Positions 5,860 through 12,295 of a stretch of 12,295 nucleotides of DNA are shown here, in pieces. This DNA comes from JBDKTK01 sp039680225 (GTDB lineage: Bacteria > Desulfobacterota > Syntrophia > Syntrophales > UBA4778): NCBI GenBank assembly GCA_039680225.1, contig JBDKTK010000170.1, forward strand, positions 1 through 12,295. The letters are read 5' to 3'. A program made the translations under genes and the position numbers. The notes beneath the pieces are model-generated. The model saw nothing but the letters and a program-made list of their open reading frames with translations, was not told where the DNA came from and did no database searches. Positions within the stretch are counted from its first letter, which is position 1, and every line of letters starts with the position of its first letter.

Positions 5860-6825
5860 ATGAGTTCAGTTTCAATTCCGGAAGATGTGTTTGATGTAAT
5901 AATCCTGGGCGGCGGTCCCGCCGGCTTCACGGCCGGCATTTACGCGTCGCGCGCCGGCATGAAAACGCTCATGCTTTCGGGGAGCGCCGGAGCGAGCCAG
6001 ATAACGTTCACGCCGCACGTGGAGAATTTTCCGGGGTTCCCGGACGGCGTGGGCGGCTACGAACTGGTCCAGAAACTCAAAAAACAGGCGGCAAAATTCG
6101 GCCTCCAGACGAAGTCCGAAGATGCCAAATCCATTAAGCAGATAGACCTGGGCGGTGTGAAAGGCTGGGAGGTCGAGGCCAAGTCGGCTTATAAGACATT
6201 GGCCCTTATCAGCGCCACTGGCACGTCCTGGAGGAAAATCGGCATACCCGGCGAAGACGAGTACGTGGGCAGGGGGATTTCGTATTGCGCCACCTGCGAC
6301 GCGCCGTTTTTCCGCGACCGGGAAGTGGCCGTGATCGGCGGGGGGGACACCGCCATAGAGGAAGCCGGCTTCCTCACCAAGTTCGCCACGAAGGTCACTA
6401 TAATCCACCGCCGCGACAAACTGCGGGCGACGCAAATCATCCAGCAAAGGGCCTTTGCCAACGAAAAGATCAATTTCATCTGGGATTCCTATCCGGAGGA
6501 GATTGCCGGCGGTGATGACGGGGTAACCTCTTTGAAGATCAAGAACATCAAGTCCGGGGAGATGAGCGAATTGAAGGTCGACGGAGTGTTTATTTTCATC
6601 GGCCTGGACCCCAATACCGAACTGCTGAAGGGGATAGTCGATCTGGACCCCAGCGGCTATATCCAGGTTGACAGGGACATGAAGACGTCCGCCCCGGGGA
6701 TATTCGCCGGCGGCGACTGCACCTGCAAGCTCCTGCGCCAGGTAATTACCGCCTGCGGGGACGGAGCGACCGCGGCATTTGCGGCCCAGCATTATGTCAG
6801 AGTACTCAAAGGCGACTCTTACTAA
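5860..6825 (+). CDS. trxB: Thioredoxin reductase, NADPH type
   Basis: 321 aa from the ATG at 5860, which has a strong GGGAGG site 5 nt upstream; an in-frame ATG at 5803 has none. It transfers electrons from NADPH through FAD to a redox disulfide and then thioredoxin, in the cytoplasm. Seen: the FAD site GGGPAG (residues 17-22), ENFPGFPDG (55-63), SATGTSWRK (118-126), the redox CATC (143-146), the NADPH fold GGGDTAIEE (160-168), HRRDKLRA (183-190) whose arginines bind the NADP phosphate, and the C-terminal FAD block GIFAGGDC (280-287). Retention of HRRxxxR argues for NADPH rather than an NADH- or ferredoxin-linked variant. Extra cysteines at 287, 289 and 299 flank the FAD site; AGDC in place of AGDV is a known variant in anaerobes. 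It is 75 nt after the MOSC gene and 11 nt before lgt. Confidence 0.95.
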   Translation: MSSVSIPEDVFDVIILGGGPAGFTAGIYASRAGMKTLMLSGSAGASQITFTPHVENFPGFPDGVGGYELVQKLKKQAAKFGLQTKSEDAKSIKQIDLGGVKGWEVEAKSAYKTLALISATGTSWRKIGIPGEDEYVGRGISYCATCDAPFFRDREVAVIGGGDTAIEEAGFLTKFATKVTIIHRRDKLRATQIIQQRAFANEKINFIWDSYPEEIAGGDDGVTSLKIKNIKSGEMSELKVDGVFIFIGLDPNTELLKGIVDLDPSGYIQVDRDMKTSAPGIFAGGDCTCKLLRQVITACGDGATAAFAAQHYVRVLKGDSY

Positions 6826-6836
6826 GAACGGAACCC

Positions 6837-7706
6837 ATGGATTCATTCATACAATTCTGGCAGCACCTGCCGGAGCATATCAACCCCAGCATTTTCCAGA
6901 TCGGCTCCTTCCAGCTGCGCTGGTACAGCATGATGTACATTGCCGCGTTCCTCACCACTTACCTGCTGGCCGTATACAGGATCAGGCGCGAGGAAAGGTT
7001 CCGGGACTACTCTTCGGAAACCGTCCAGGACCTGTTTATCTGGATGATCACCGGCCTCATCATCGGGGCCCGGCTGGGGTATGTGGTTTTTTACAATTTC
7101 TCCTACTACGCCCACCATCCGCTGGAAATCATCCTGCCCTTCGAATTCTCGGATGGGCTGCGCTTTGTCGGGATCAGCGGCATGTCGTATCACGGCGGCG
7201 CCATCGGCGTGCTGATTGCGGGCCTGATATACTGCAGGAAATACAAAATTGATTTCTGGAACCTGGCCGACCTGCTGTGCCCGATAGTTCCCCTGGGCTA
7301 TACCTTCGGACGGCTCGGCAACTTCCTCAACGGCGAGCTTTACGGCAGGGTCACGAATGCCGCCTGGGGCATGTACTTCCCCTATGACCCCACCCGGCAA
7401 CTGCGCCACCCCTCCCAGCTCTACGAGGCTTTTTTCGAGGGGATATTCCTGTTTGCCATCCTCTGGAGGTTCAGGAAAGCGGGTATCCCGAAGGGGGCCT
7501 TCCTGGGTGTCTATATAATCGGATACGGCGCGGTGCGCTTTATCATCGAAGCATTCCGCGAACCCGACTCCCAGCTGGGCTTTGTCCTGGGGCCTTTCAC
7601 AATGGGACAGCTGCTGTGCCTGGCCATGATAATTATCGCGGCGCTGGTAAGCGGGGATAGAAAGTCTTACCAGGCAAAAGCCGCCCAGGCCGCCGCAAAA
7701 GGCTAA
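6837..7706 (+). CDS. lgt: Prolipoprotein diacylglyceryl transferase
   Basis: 289 aa integral inner-membrane enzyme that attaches diacylglycerol from phosphatidylglycerol to the lipobox Cys of prolipoproteins, the first step of lipoprotein maturation. Seen: FQLRWYSMMYIAAF (residues 25-38, TM1), GARLGYVVFYN (77-87), MSYHGGAIG (116-124, with the essential His), the signature GRLGNFLNGELYGR (158-171, essential Arg and Asn), HPSQLYEAFFEG (191-202), YGAVRFIIEAFREPD (230-244) and LGPFTMGQLL (251-260). About seven hydrophobic segments are present, as expected. The C-terminus ends in a short Lys/Ala-rich tail. It is 11 nt after trxB, with GGAA before the ATG, and the downstream GNAT gene uses its stop codon as part of its ribosome site. 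Confidence 0.96.
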   Translation: MDSFIQFWQHLPEHINPSIFQIGSFQLRWYSMMYIAAFLTTYLLAVYRIRREERFRDYSSETVQDLFIWMITGLIIGARLGYVVFYNFSYYAHHPLEIILPFEFSDGLRFVGISGMSYHGGAIGVLIAGLIYCRKYKIDFWNLADLLCPIVPLGYTFGRLGNFLNGELYGRVTNAAWGMYFPYDPTRQLRHPSQLYEAFFEGIFLFAILWRFRKAGIPKGAFLGVYIIGYGAVRFIIEAFREPDSQLGFVLGPFTMGQLLCLAMIIIAALVSGDRKSYQAKAAQAAAKG

Positions 7707-7711
7707 GGAAA

Positions 7712-8227
7712 ATGAATAGCGAACCTGTAATCCGGGCCGCCACGCCTGCAGATTTGAAATCCCTTTACTCGTTGATTGACGACGCCTCCCGCCGGTACAA
7801 AGGGGTTATCCCGGAAGACCGCTGGAAAGAGCCGTACATGCCCTGTGACGAACTGATCCACGAGATCCGCTCGGGCGTCGAGTTCTGGGTGCTCGAGGAC
7901 TACAGCGGCATCACCGGCGTTATGGGCCTCCAGGACAGGGGCGACGTCCACCTGGTCAGGCATGCGTACGTCCTGACCGAGCGGCAGGGAAAGGGGGTGG
8001 GCTCCCGCCTGCTCGAATTTCTCTACGGAAAAACCAGCAAACCCGTGCTTGTCGGGACCTGGAAAGCCGCGTGGTGGGCGGTCAAATTCTACGAAAAGCA
8101 CGGTTTCCGGGAAGTCACCCCGGAAATGAAGGACTTCCTCCTGGACAAGTACTGGTCCATTCCCGCCCGCCAGACGGAAACATCGACGGTCCTCGCCGAC
8201 GCGCGGTGGTACGCGGCAAATCCCTGA
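7712..8227 (+). CDS. GNAT-family N-acetyltransferase
   Basis: 171 aa. A compact GNAT domain: VIRAATPADLKSLYSLIDDA (residues 6-25, beta1-alpha1), EFWVLEDYSGITGVMGLQD (57-75, beta2-beta3), RHAYVLTERQGKGVGSRLLEFL (83-104, beta4 and the acetyl-CoA pyrophosphate loop RQGKGVG) and WWAVKFYEKHGFREV (121-135, the C-terminal CoA-side motif). The substrate cannot be told from sequence. A Trp-rich stretch (TWKAAWW, 116-122) in the usual alpha4 position is somewhat distinctive. It starts 5 nt after the lgt stop; the site TAAGGAAAATG merges the lgt stop with the Shine-Dalgarno, so translation is coupled and it is the last gene of the MOSC-trxB-lgt run. A lipoprotein or antibiotic target is possible but unsupported. 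Confidence 0.88.
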   Translation: MNSEPVIRAATPADLKSLYSLIDDASRRYKGVIPEDRWKEPYMPCDELIHEIRSGVEFWVLEDYSGITGVMGLQDRGDVHLVRHAYVLTERQGKGVGSRLLEFLYGKTSKPVLVGTWKAAWWAVKFYEKHGFREVTPEMKDFLLDKYWSIPARQTETSTVLADARWYAANP

Positions 8228-8264
8228 GATCTCCCGGCATCCCGGCCCTTAAATCCAATGTCCG

Positions 8265-8308
8265 GACCCGCCCGCCATTCAAAATATCCGCCGCAAACGG
8301 GCGGGTTT
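8265..8308. repeat. dispersed inverted-repeat element, short copy
   Basis: ACCCGCCCG (8266-8274) and CGGGCGGGT (8298-8306) are perfect inverted arms about 23 nt apart. Read on the minus strand, the element begins AAACCCGCCCGTTTG, followed by a variable middle and GGGCGGGTC. The same two blocks in the same order and nearly the same spacing occur at 11970-12010. It lies in the 189-nt gap after the GNAT gene and may also mark the 3' end of that transcript, though no U-run follows. Confidence 0.6.
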
Positions 8309-8366
8309 GAAGCGGAAACAGCGTAATCAGTCCTCTGCTAAGAAAATCGGGAAAATGAGACCAGGA

Positions 8367-8395
8367 TTGACATTCCGGCGATTTAGGGTTATACC
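8367..8395 (+). promoter_or_regulatory. sigma70-type promoter of the UPF0316 gene
   Basis: A perfect TTGACA (8367-8372), a 17-nt spacer and TATACC (8390-8395) stand 21 nt before the ATG of the following gene. The expected start point near 8402 leaves a leader of about 15 nt with the GAGG site. This suggests the gene is transcribed independently of the trxB-lgt run. Confidence 0.55.
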
Positions 8396-8416
8396 GCGGC
8401 CTGTTTTCGAGGCTCT

Positions 8417-8977
8417 ATGGATTTTAACGCTTTCATAAATTCAGACCTGTTCACCTGGATAATCCTCCCCATCCTGCTCTTCGTTTCCCGCATTATGGAC
8501 GTCTCGCTGATGACGATCCGGATCATTTACATTTCCAGGGGGATGAAACTGCTGGCCGCCGTTATAGGATTCTTCGAGGTCTTCCTGTGGCTCATTGCCG
8601 TTGCCCAGATAATGAAAAACCTCACCAGCCCGGTGTATTACGTGGCCTATGCGGCCGGGTTTTCAATGGGGAATTTCGTCGGCATGCTGATCGAGGAGAA
8701 GATAGCTGTCGGGAAAGTTTCCGTCCGGATAATCCTCCAGGAGGAAAACGGCCTTCCCAGACTACTTGCATCGAAAGGCTTCGGCGTGACCCGCCTCGAC
8801 GGGCAGGGAGCGAACGGGCCCGTCAAGATGATTTATACGATAATAAACCGGAAGGACCTGGACAGGGTTAAGGGGCTGATCACGAATTCGGCCCCGCAGG
8901 CCTTTTTCACCATCGAAGACATCCGCGGTTTCGGCCGGGGCATATTCCCGCCCGGCCCCGTAAAGAGGGCGGGCTGA
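8417..8977 (+). CDS. UPF0316 membrane protein (DUF5698 + DUF2179)
   Basis: 186 aa. Residues about 13-33, 43-63 and 70-90 are hydrophobic and form three likely membrane helices (ILPILLFVSRIMDVSLMTIR, KLLAAVIGFFEVFLWLIAVA, YYVAYAAGFSMGNFVGML), matching the UPF0316 N-terminal domain. The soluble part from about residue 95 carries a DUF2179-like domain (VSVRIILQEE, LLASKGFGVTRLDGQGANGPV, IYTIINRKDL) ending in FFTIEDIRGFGRG. DUF2179 recurs at the C-termini of YitT-type membrane proteins and is thought to bind a small regulatory ligand; the molecular role of UPF0316 is unknown. It has its own promoter and a GAGG site 4 nt before the ATG. It converges on the diguanylate cyclase gene with 6 nt between stop codons. 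Confidence 0.88.
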   Translation: MDFNAFINSDLFTWIILPILLFVSRIMDVSLMTIRIIYISRGMKLLAAVIGFFEVFLWLIAVAQIMKNLTSPVYYVAYAAGFSMGNFVGMLIEEKIAVGKVSVRIILQEENGLPRLLASKGFGVTRLDGQGANGPVKMIYTIINRKDLDRVKGLITNSAPQAFFTIEDIRGFGRGIFPPGPVKRAG

Positions 8978-8983
8978 ATTCAC

Positions 8984-9820
8984 TCACCGGTAAATGCCCG
9001 ACCTGATCGTGTCTTTCCCTTCATTTTTGGCCTGGTACATCAGGATGTCCGCCTGCCGGACCATCTCGTCGAAATTCTCCGGGGCCTTGATAAAGGTCGC
9101 CATCCCGAAGCTGAATGTGGCCGGCCATTTATGTTCCTGCATCAGCGATATCAGCTTCTCCCGGAGTTTCGGGATTATCGCGCCCGCCTGGTCGTAGCCT
9201 GTTTCCGGCAACAGGATCGCGAACTCGTCTCCGCCGAGGCGGGCAACCATGTCGCTCGCCCGGATGTTGATCCTGATCCCCTGCGCGACCTCGTAGAGCA
9301 GCTCGTTGCCCGTCGAATGGCCGAAGTTGTCGTTTACCGCCTTGAAGTTGTCCACGTCGATATAGACGAGGCTGAACGGGTGGCCGTACCTGCGGCAGCG
9401 CTCTATTTCCATGCCGGAGATTTCGGCGAAGTGCTGGTTGTTGGCGATCTTGGTCAGGAAATCCTCCCTCGCGAAGATCCTTTCCCTTTTGTACGCATTC
9501 ACCATGTAGATGAAGATTATAAAAATTGCCAGCCGCGTCAGCGCATTCCAGGTATAGCCGGGTAAGTAGATGTCGAGGGCCAGCCTCCCCACAATGTACC
9601 AGGAGAAGGAACTCGCGATCGCGAGCAGAATCGCCCACCTTGTCCTGACAAACCATATCAGCAAGTAAAGGGGGACGAAATGGAAGATAACGAGACGAAG
9701 CTCATGCCCAAAAAAATAATTCAGAAATTCCAGGAACGCAGAAATGCTGAAAGCGAATATGATCAGCCCCGGCTTCGGCTGCCTCTCTAAATAAGAGGCA
9801 ATGTCGTACTGGATCTTCAT
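8984..9820 (-). CDS. Membrane-anchored GGDEF diguanylate cyclase
   Basis: 278 aa. The N-terminal about 110 residues contain four hydrophobic stretches (about 19-37, 43-58, 62-79, 95-109) with no recognisable sensor domain. A GGDEF domain follows: a degenerate opening DFLTKIANNQHF (120-131) where DxLTGLxNRR is usual, YIDVDNFKAVNDNFGHSTGN (153-172), and the active-site loop RLGGDEFAILLPET (194-207). The inhibitory I-site RxxD is present as RASD (187-190), exactly five residues before GGDEF. So it should make cyclic di-GMP from two GTP and be product-inhibited. No EAL or HD-GYP domain is attached. It is on the trp strand, 91 nt after trpA, and may be read from trp transcripts or from its own promoter in that gap. 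The input signal is unknown. Confidence 0.93.
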   Translation of the reverse strand: MKIQYDIASYLERQPKPGLIIFAFSISAFLEFLNYFFGHELRLVIFHFVPLYLLIWFVRTRWAILLAIASSFSWYIVGRLALDIYLPGYTWNALTRLAIFIIFIYMVNAYKRERIFAREDFLTKIANNQHFAEISGMEIERCRRYGHPFSLVYIDVDNFKAVNDNFGHSTGNELLYEVAQGIRINIRASDMVARLGGDEFAILLPETGYDQAGAIIPKLREKLISLMQEHKWPATFSFGMATFIKAPENFDEMVRQADILMYQAKNEGKDTIRSGIYR

Positions 9821-9830
9821 TTCAGTTCCC

Positions 9831-9861
9831 GGCCCGGATTGTCCCCGAGGGGGGAAGGGCC
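9831..9861. other. two-step hairpin between trpA and the GGDEF gene
   Basis: Outer arms GGCCC/GGGCC (9831-9835, 9857-9861) enclose inner arms TCCCC/GGGGA (9842-9846, 9851-9855). On the minus-strand transcript it follows trpA by about 50 nt and ends 10 nt before the GGDEF start codon. It lacks a U-tract, so it is a poor intrinsic terminator. It may act in mRNA processing or limit translation of the cyclase. Confidence 0.35.
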
Positions 9862-9911
9862 CAAACTGATATTATCACCAAAGGCCTGTCTTTTACATCA
9901 GCCTGGAAGGG

Positions 9912-10712
9912 TTATTTTGAAATTCCCTTCCTGACATCGGCTGCAAAATCCCGGACCTTCCCGATCGCGCCATCGCCGGGGTTTTCGCTTATAATTTTCA
10001 TGAAAGCGCTGCCGATCACTATCCCGTCCGCCTTTGCGGCTATCCTGCCGGCCACCTCGGGACTGGAAATACCGAAGCCGGAAACGACGGGGACTGAAGT
10101 GTATTTTCTTATTATATTTATATCCGCTTCGATCTGCTCCGCCTGGGGCAGCTGCGTCCCGGTAACCCCCGTTACGGAAATATAATACAGGAACCCGGAG
10201 CCTTTCGCGGCTGCGGCCCTGATCCGCTGCTCTCCCGAAGTGGGGGCCAGCAGGAAGATGAATTTTATCCCGAGCGGGTCCGTATATTTTTTCAGTTCAT
10301 CCGCTTCCTCCGCGGGCAGGTCGACGACGAGGACGCCGTCCACCCCCGCGCGCGCGGCCCGTTGAGCGAACACCTCGACGCCGAAGGAAAAGATGGGGTT
10401 GAAATAGCTGAACAGGACGATCGGCACCGCGCTCTTTTCCCTCAACGAACTGATCATGTCAAGGATCCCGGAAAGCGTCGTCCCGTTGCGCAGCGCCCTC
10501 TGGGACGCCTCCTGGATTACCGGCCCGTCGGCGGTCGGGTCGGAAAACGGGACGCCGATCTCCAGAATGTCCACGCCGGACTGCTCCAGGGCAACAGCGA
10601 TCTCCTGCGTTTTCTCCAGGCTGGGGTCCCCGGCTGTGACATAAGCGACGAAGGCCTTTTCCCCCATGCGTTTCAAGTCGGCGAATTTTTCATCAATGCG
10701 GTTCCGGTCCAT
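9912..10712 (-). CDS. trpA: Tryptophan synthase alpha subunit
   Basis: 266 aa, standard length. Cleaves indole-3-glycerol phosphate to indole and glyceraldehyde-3-phosphate; indole is channelled to TrpB in the alpha2beta2 complex. Seen: YVTAGDPS (residues 24-31), LEIGVPFSDPTADGP (50-64) with the catalytic Glu (E51) and Asp (D62), FSYFNPIFSFG (about 101-111), VLVVDLP, LLAPTS, YYISVTGVTGT and VVSGFGIS, followed by ADGIVIGSAF, which forms the phosphate site. All catalytic residues are intact. Its ATG shares one base with the trpB stop (TAATG), and a very strong ribosome site lies inside the end of trpB, so the two are coupled for 1:1 output. It is the last trp gene; a GGDEF gene follows. Confidence 0.98.
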   Translation of the reverse strand: MDRNRIDEKFADLKRMGEKAFVAYVTAGDPSLEKTQEIAVALEQSGVDILEIGVPFSDPTADGPVIQEASQRALRNGTTLSGILDMISSLREKSAVPIVLFSYFNPIFSFGVEVFAQRAARAGVDGVLVVDLPAEEADELKKYTDPLGIKFIFLLAPTSGEQRIRAAAAKGSGFLYYISVTGVTGTQLPQAEQIEADINIIRKYTSVPVVSGFGISSPEVAGRIAAKADGIVIGSAFMKIISENPGDGAIGKVRDFAADVRKGISK

Positions 10713-11923
10713 TACTGGTCACCTCCTTCGGCCCCAAGGCTATGCCCAAGGCTATGAATGACTGCGGCGTCCTTGTCCCCCCTGCCGGAGAGATTAATAA
10801 CGATTATCTTGTCTCTGCCCAGTTCGGGCGCCAGCCGCATGGCATAAGCCACGGCATGGGCGCTCTCCAGGGCGGGGATGATCCCCTCGTGGCGGCAGAG
10901 GAACAGGAACGCCTTCACTGCCTCTTCATCTTTAATGGAGATATACCTGGCCCTCCCGGTCTCGTTGAAATAGCTGTGCTCCGGGCCGACACCCGGATAA
11001 TCCAGGCCTGCCGCGATCGAGTAGGCGTCCCTGACCTGGCCGAACTCGTCCTGGAGGAGGAAGGTCTTGTTCCCGTGCAGTACCCCGACCCGGCCGGCGC
11101 TGATGCTCGCGGCATGCTGCCCGGTGGCAACCCCCTTTCCCGCCGCTTCCACGCCGACAAGTTTCACGTCGAGGTCATTGCGGAACGGATAAAAGATGCC
11201 CATGGCGTTGCTGCCCCCGCCGACGCAGGCGATCACGTAATCCGGAAACCTGCCCTCCTGCCTCTTGATCTGGATTTTAGTTTCCCTGCCGATGACGCTC
11301 TGGAAATCGCGGACCATCATGGGATAGGGGTGAGGGCCGGCAGTGGAGCCGATGATATAAAAAGTATCCCTCACCCGGGCGACCCAGTGGCGCATCGCCT
11401 CGTTCATGGCGTCCTTGAGCGTGGCGGTCCCGGACTTGACGGGCACGACCTCGGCGCCGAGGATCTTCATCCGGAAGACGTTGGGGGCCTGGCGCCTGAT
11501 GTCTTCCTCCCCCATGAAGACCCTGCATTCCATCCCGAACAGGGCGGCGACCGTGGCGGTGGCGACACCGTGCTGTCCGGCGCCCGTTTCGGCAATGACC
11601 CTTTTCTTCCCCATGCGCCGGGCAAGCAGCGCCTGGCCCAGGGTGTTGTTGATCTTGTGAGAGCCGGTATGGTTGAGGTCCTCGCGCTTGAGGTAGATTT
11701 TCGCGCCGCCCAGCTTTTCCGTCAGGCCCGCGGCGAAGTAAAGGGGCGTCTCCCTTCCGGAATAGTCGCGCAGGTAGCGGTCAAGCTCGTCTTTAAATGC
11801 CGTATCGCGGCGAGCTTCGGCGTAAGCCGCCTCGAGCTCGATCAAAGCCGGCATCAGCGTTTCCGCCGCATACCTGCCCCCGTAAACCCCGAAGTGGCCT
11901 TTTTTGTCCGGCAGATTTTTCAT
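10712..11923 (-). CDS. trpB: Tryptophan synthase beta subunit
   Basis: 403 aa, standard TrpB1 length. This PLP enzyme condenses indole with serine to tryptophan. Seen: the N-terminal GHFGVYGGRYAAETLMPAL (residues 9-27), GRETPLYFA (56-64), LKREDLNHTGSHKINN (78-93) with the PLP lysine K90, ETGAGQHGVATAT (112-124) with the catalytic Glu (E112), the phosphate loop GGGSNA (235-240), GLDYPGVGPEHSY (306-318) and the C-terminal LSGRGDKD (378-385). The HTGSHK and GVGPEHS blocks mark TrpB1, the TrpA-dependent form, rather than TrpB2. A GAGG site sits 8 nt before the ATG. It follows trpF by 44 nt, part of which is the end of an inserted repeat. Confidence 0.98.
   Translation of the reverse strand: MKNLPDKKGHFGVYGGRYAAETLMPALIELEAAYAEARRDTAFKDELDRYLRDYSGRETPLYFAAGLTEKLGGAKIYLKREDLNHTGSHKINNTLGQALLARRMGKKRVIAETGAGQHGVATATVAALFGMECRVFMGEEDIRRQAPNVFRMKILGAEVVPVKSGTATLKDAMNEAMRHWVARVRDTFYIIGSTAGPHPYPMMVRDFQSVIGRETKIQIKRQEGRFPDYVIACVGGGSNAMGIFYPFRNDLDVKLVGVEAAGKGVATGQHAASISAGRVGVLHGNKTFLLQDEFGQVRDAYSIAAGLDYPGVGPEHSYFNETGRARYISIKDEEAVKAFLFLCRHEGIIPALESAHAVAYAMRLAPELGRDKIIVINLSGRGDKDAAVIHSLGHSLGAEGGDQ
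10720..10728 (-). promoter_or_regulatory. trpA: strong Shine-Dalgarno of trpA inside trpB
   Basis: On the minus strand AAGGAGGTG, a near-complete anti-16S match, lies 7 nt before the trpA ATG, within the last codons of trpB. Together with the TAATG junction it fixes the trpA start. It is the best ribosome site seen in the window. Confidence 0.8.
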
Positions 11924-11953
11924 TTTTTTCCCTCATTCATGTAATCGTCACCA

Positions 11954-12027
11954 TGCAGGGGCGGGTTTTAAACCCGCCCGTTTGACTCCGTATGGAAATC
12001 CGGGCGGGTCTGAGACCCGCCCCTGCA
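11954..12027. repeat. 74-bp inverted-repeat element at the 3' end of trpF
   Basis: The ends are perfect 13-bp inverted repeats, TGCAGGGGCGGGT (11954-11966) and ACCCGCCCCTGCA (12015-12027). Each end also folds on itself: GGGCGGGTTT with AAACCCGCCC around one base (left), and GGGCGGGTCT with AGACCCGCCC around one base (12002-12022, right). This is two hairpins facing each other, like a paired REP or a miniature inverted-repeat element. Blocks AAACCCGCCCGTTTG (11970-11984) and GGGCGGGTC (12002-12010) recur in the copy at 8265-8308. It overlaps the end of the trpF reading frame. Confidence 0.75.
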
Positions 12028-12295
12028 CGAAAAAATTGAACTTTGCGCAGTGGTCTTGATTCTCCTGGCAATCTCTATGGCCTTGCTCATTTTCGCACGG
12101 TCCTTTTTGCCCGGCCCGGTTTCGATGCCGCTGTTGATGTCGACCGCCCGCGGCTTAACCCTTTTGATCGCTGCTTCCAGGTTGTCCGGCCCAAGGCCCC
12201 CGGAAAGAATGAGCGGCCTTTCCCTGGCGATTGCGGCCGCCATGTCCCAGTCGCACACCTTCCCCGTGCCGCCGTTCAGGCCGCGGTCCCGGGCG
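11968..12295 (-). CDS. trpF: Phosphoribosylanthranilate isomerase, C-terminal part
   Basis: The gene runs off the right edge; about the last 108 codons are visible. TrpF isomerises phosphoribosylanthranilate to CdRP, the step before TrpC. Seen near the edge: NGGTGKVCDWDM, matching the family block GGTGxxFDW, whose Asp is the general acid (Phe is replaced by Cys). Then LILSGGLGPDNLEAAI and VDINSGIETGPGKKDRAKM, the two phosphate-binding segments. Family members end about 15 residues after the GPGxKD block, near ARRIK here. This frame continues about 28 more residues, and the last 19 (starting CRGGSQTRPDF) plus the stop codon come from the 74-bp inverted repeat. The function is probably retained, since the added tail lies beyond the barrel. 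It leads into trpB after 44 nt. Confidence 0.95.
   Translation of the reverse strand, partial: ARDRGLNGGTGKVCDWDMAAAIARERPLILSGGLGPDNLEAAIKRVKPRAVDINSGIETGPGKKDRAKMSKAIEIARRIKTTAQSSIFSCRGGSQTRPDFHTESNGRV

Noticed and set aside
5872..6846. 324-codon open frame on the minus strand
   Set aside because: It is the antisense shadow of trxB, which has strong motifs and a ribosome site. The protein shows no family blocks.
10742..11944. 400-codon open frame on the plus strand
   Set aside because: It lies exactly antisense to trpB, whose motifs are complete. The translation has no recognisable domain and is rich in Gly, Asp, Arg and Ala, as expected for GC-biased antisense frames.
11954..12027. Considered as a CRISPR remnant or phage attachment site
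   Set aside because: There are only inverted, not evenly spaced direct, repeats; no cas gene, integrase or tRNA is nearby.

Overview
The window is chromosomal DNA, roughly 57% GC by eye and densely coding, from an anaerobic or microaerophilic bacterium. I see no tRNA, rRNA, CRISPR array, transposase or phage gene. The order iscR-iscS-iscU-like-mnmA, an FdhD, a standalone MOSC protein and small GC-rich palindromes between genes fit Desulfobacterota or clostridial-type Firmicutes, or an uncultured candidate phylum. I cannot fix the phylum from sequence alone.

Left block (1-5172, all minus strand, read right to left): iscR, iscS, an IscU/NifU-like protein, mnmA, nadA, fdhD and the first 91 codons of an O-acetylhomoserine sulfhydrylase. 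iscR-iscS are 7 nt apart, and iscS/iscU-like and mnmA/nadA overlap by 14 nt, so this looks like one transcription unit for sulfur handling. IscS mobilises sulfur from cysteine, MnmA thiolates tRNA wobble uridine, NadA needs a [4Fe-4S] cluster, FdhD passes sulfur to the molybdenum/tungsten cofactor of formate dehydrogenase, and MetY fixes sulfide into homocysteine. A promoter and a 7+7 inverted repeat overlapping its -10 lie upstream of iscR. The IscU-like protein keeps only one of the three cluster-ligand cysteines of its family; the other two are Ser. This is the most interesting feature of the window.

Middle block (5350-8227, plus strand, divergent from iscR): a MOSC-domain protein, thioredoxin reductase (trxB), prolipoprotein diacylglyceryl transferase (lgt) and a GNAT acetyltransferase. 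The last three are tightly packed (11 and 5 nt gaps). A membrane UPF0316/DUF2179 protein follows at 8417-8977 behind its own good sigma70-type promoter.

Right block (8984-12295, minus strand): the 3' end of a tryptophan operon, trpF (partial) - trpB - trpA, followed by a membrane-bound GGDEF diguanylate cyclase that converges on the UPF0316 gene with only 6 nt between stops. A 74-bp inverted-repeat element has apparently landed at the 3' end of trpF and now encodes its last 19 codons and stop. A shorter relative of the same element lies at 8265-8308.

No stretch longer than 300 bases lacks a gene. The longest non-coding intervals are the iscR/MOSC divergent region (5173-5349) and the GNAT/UPF0316 gap (8228-8416).
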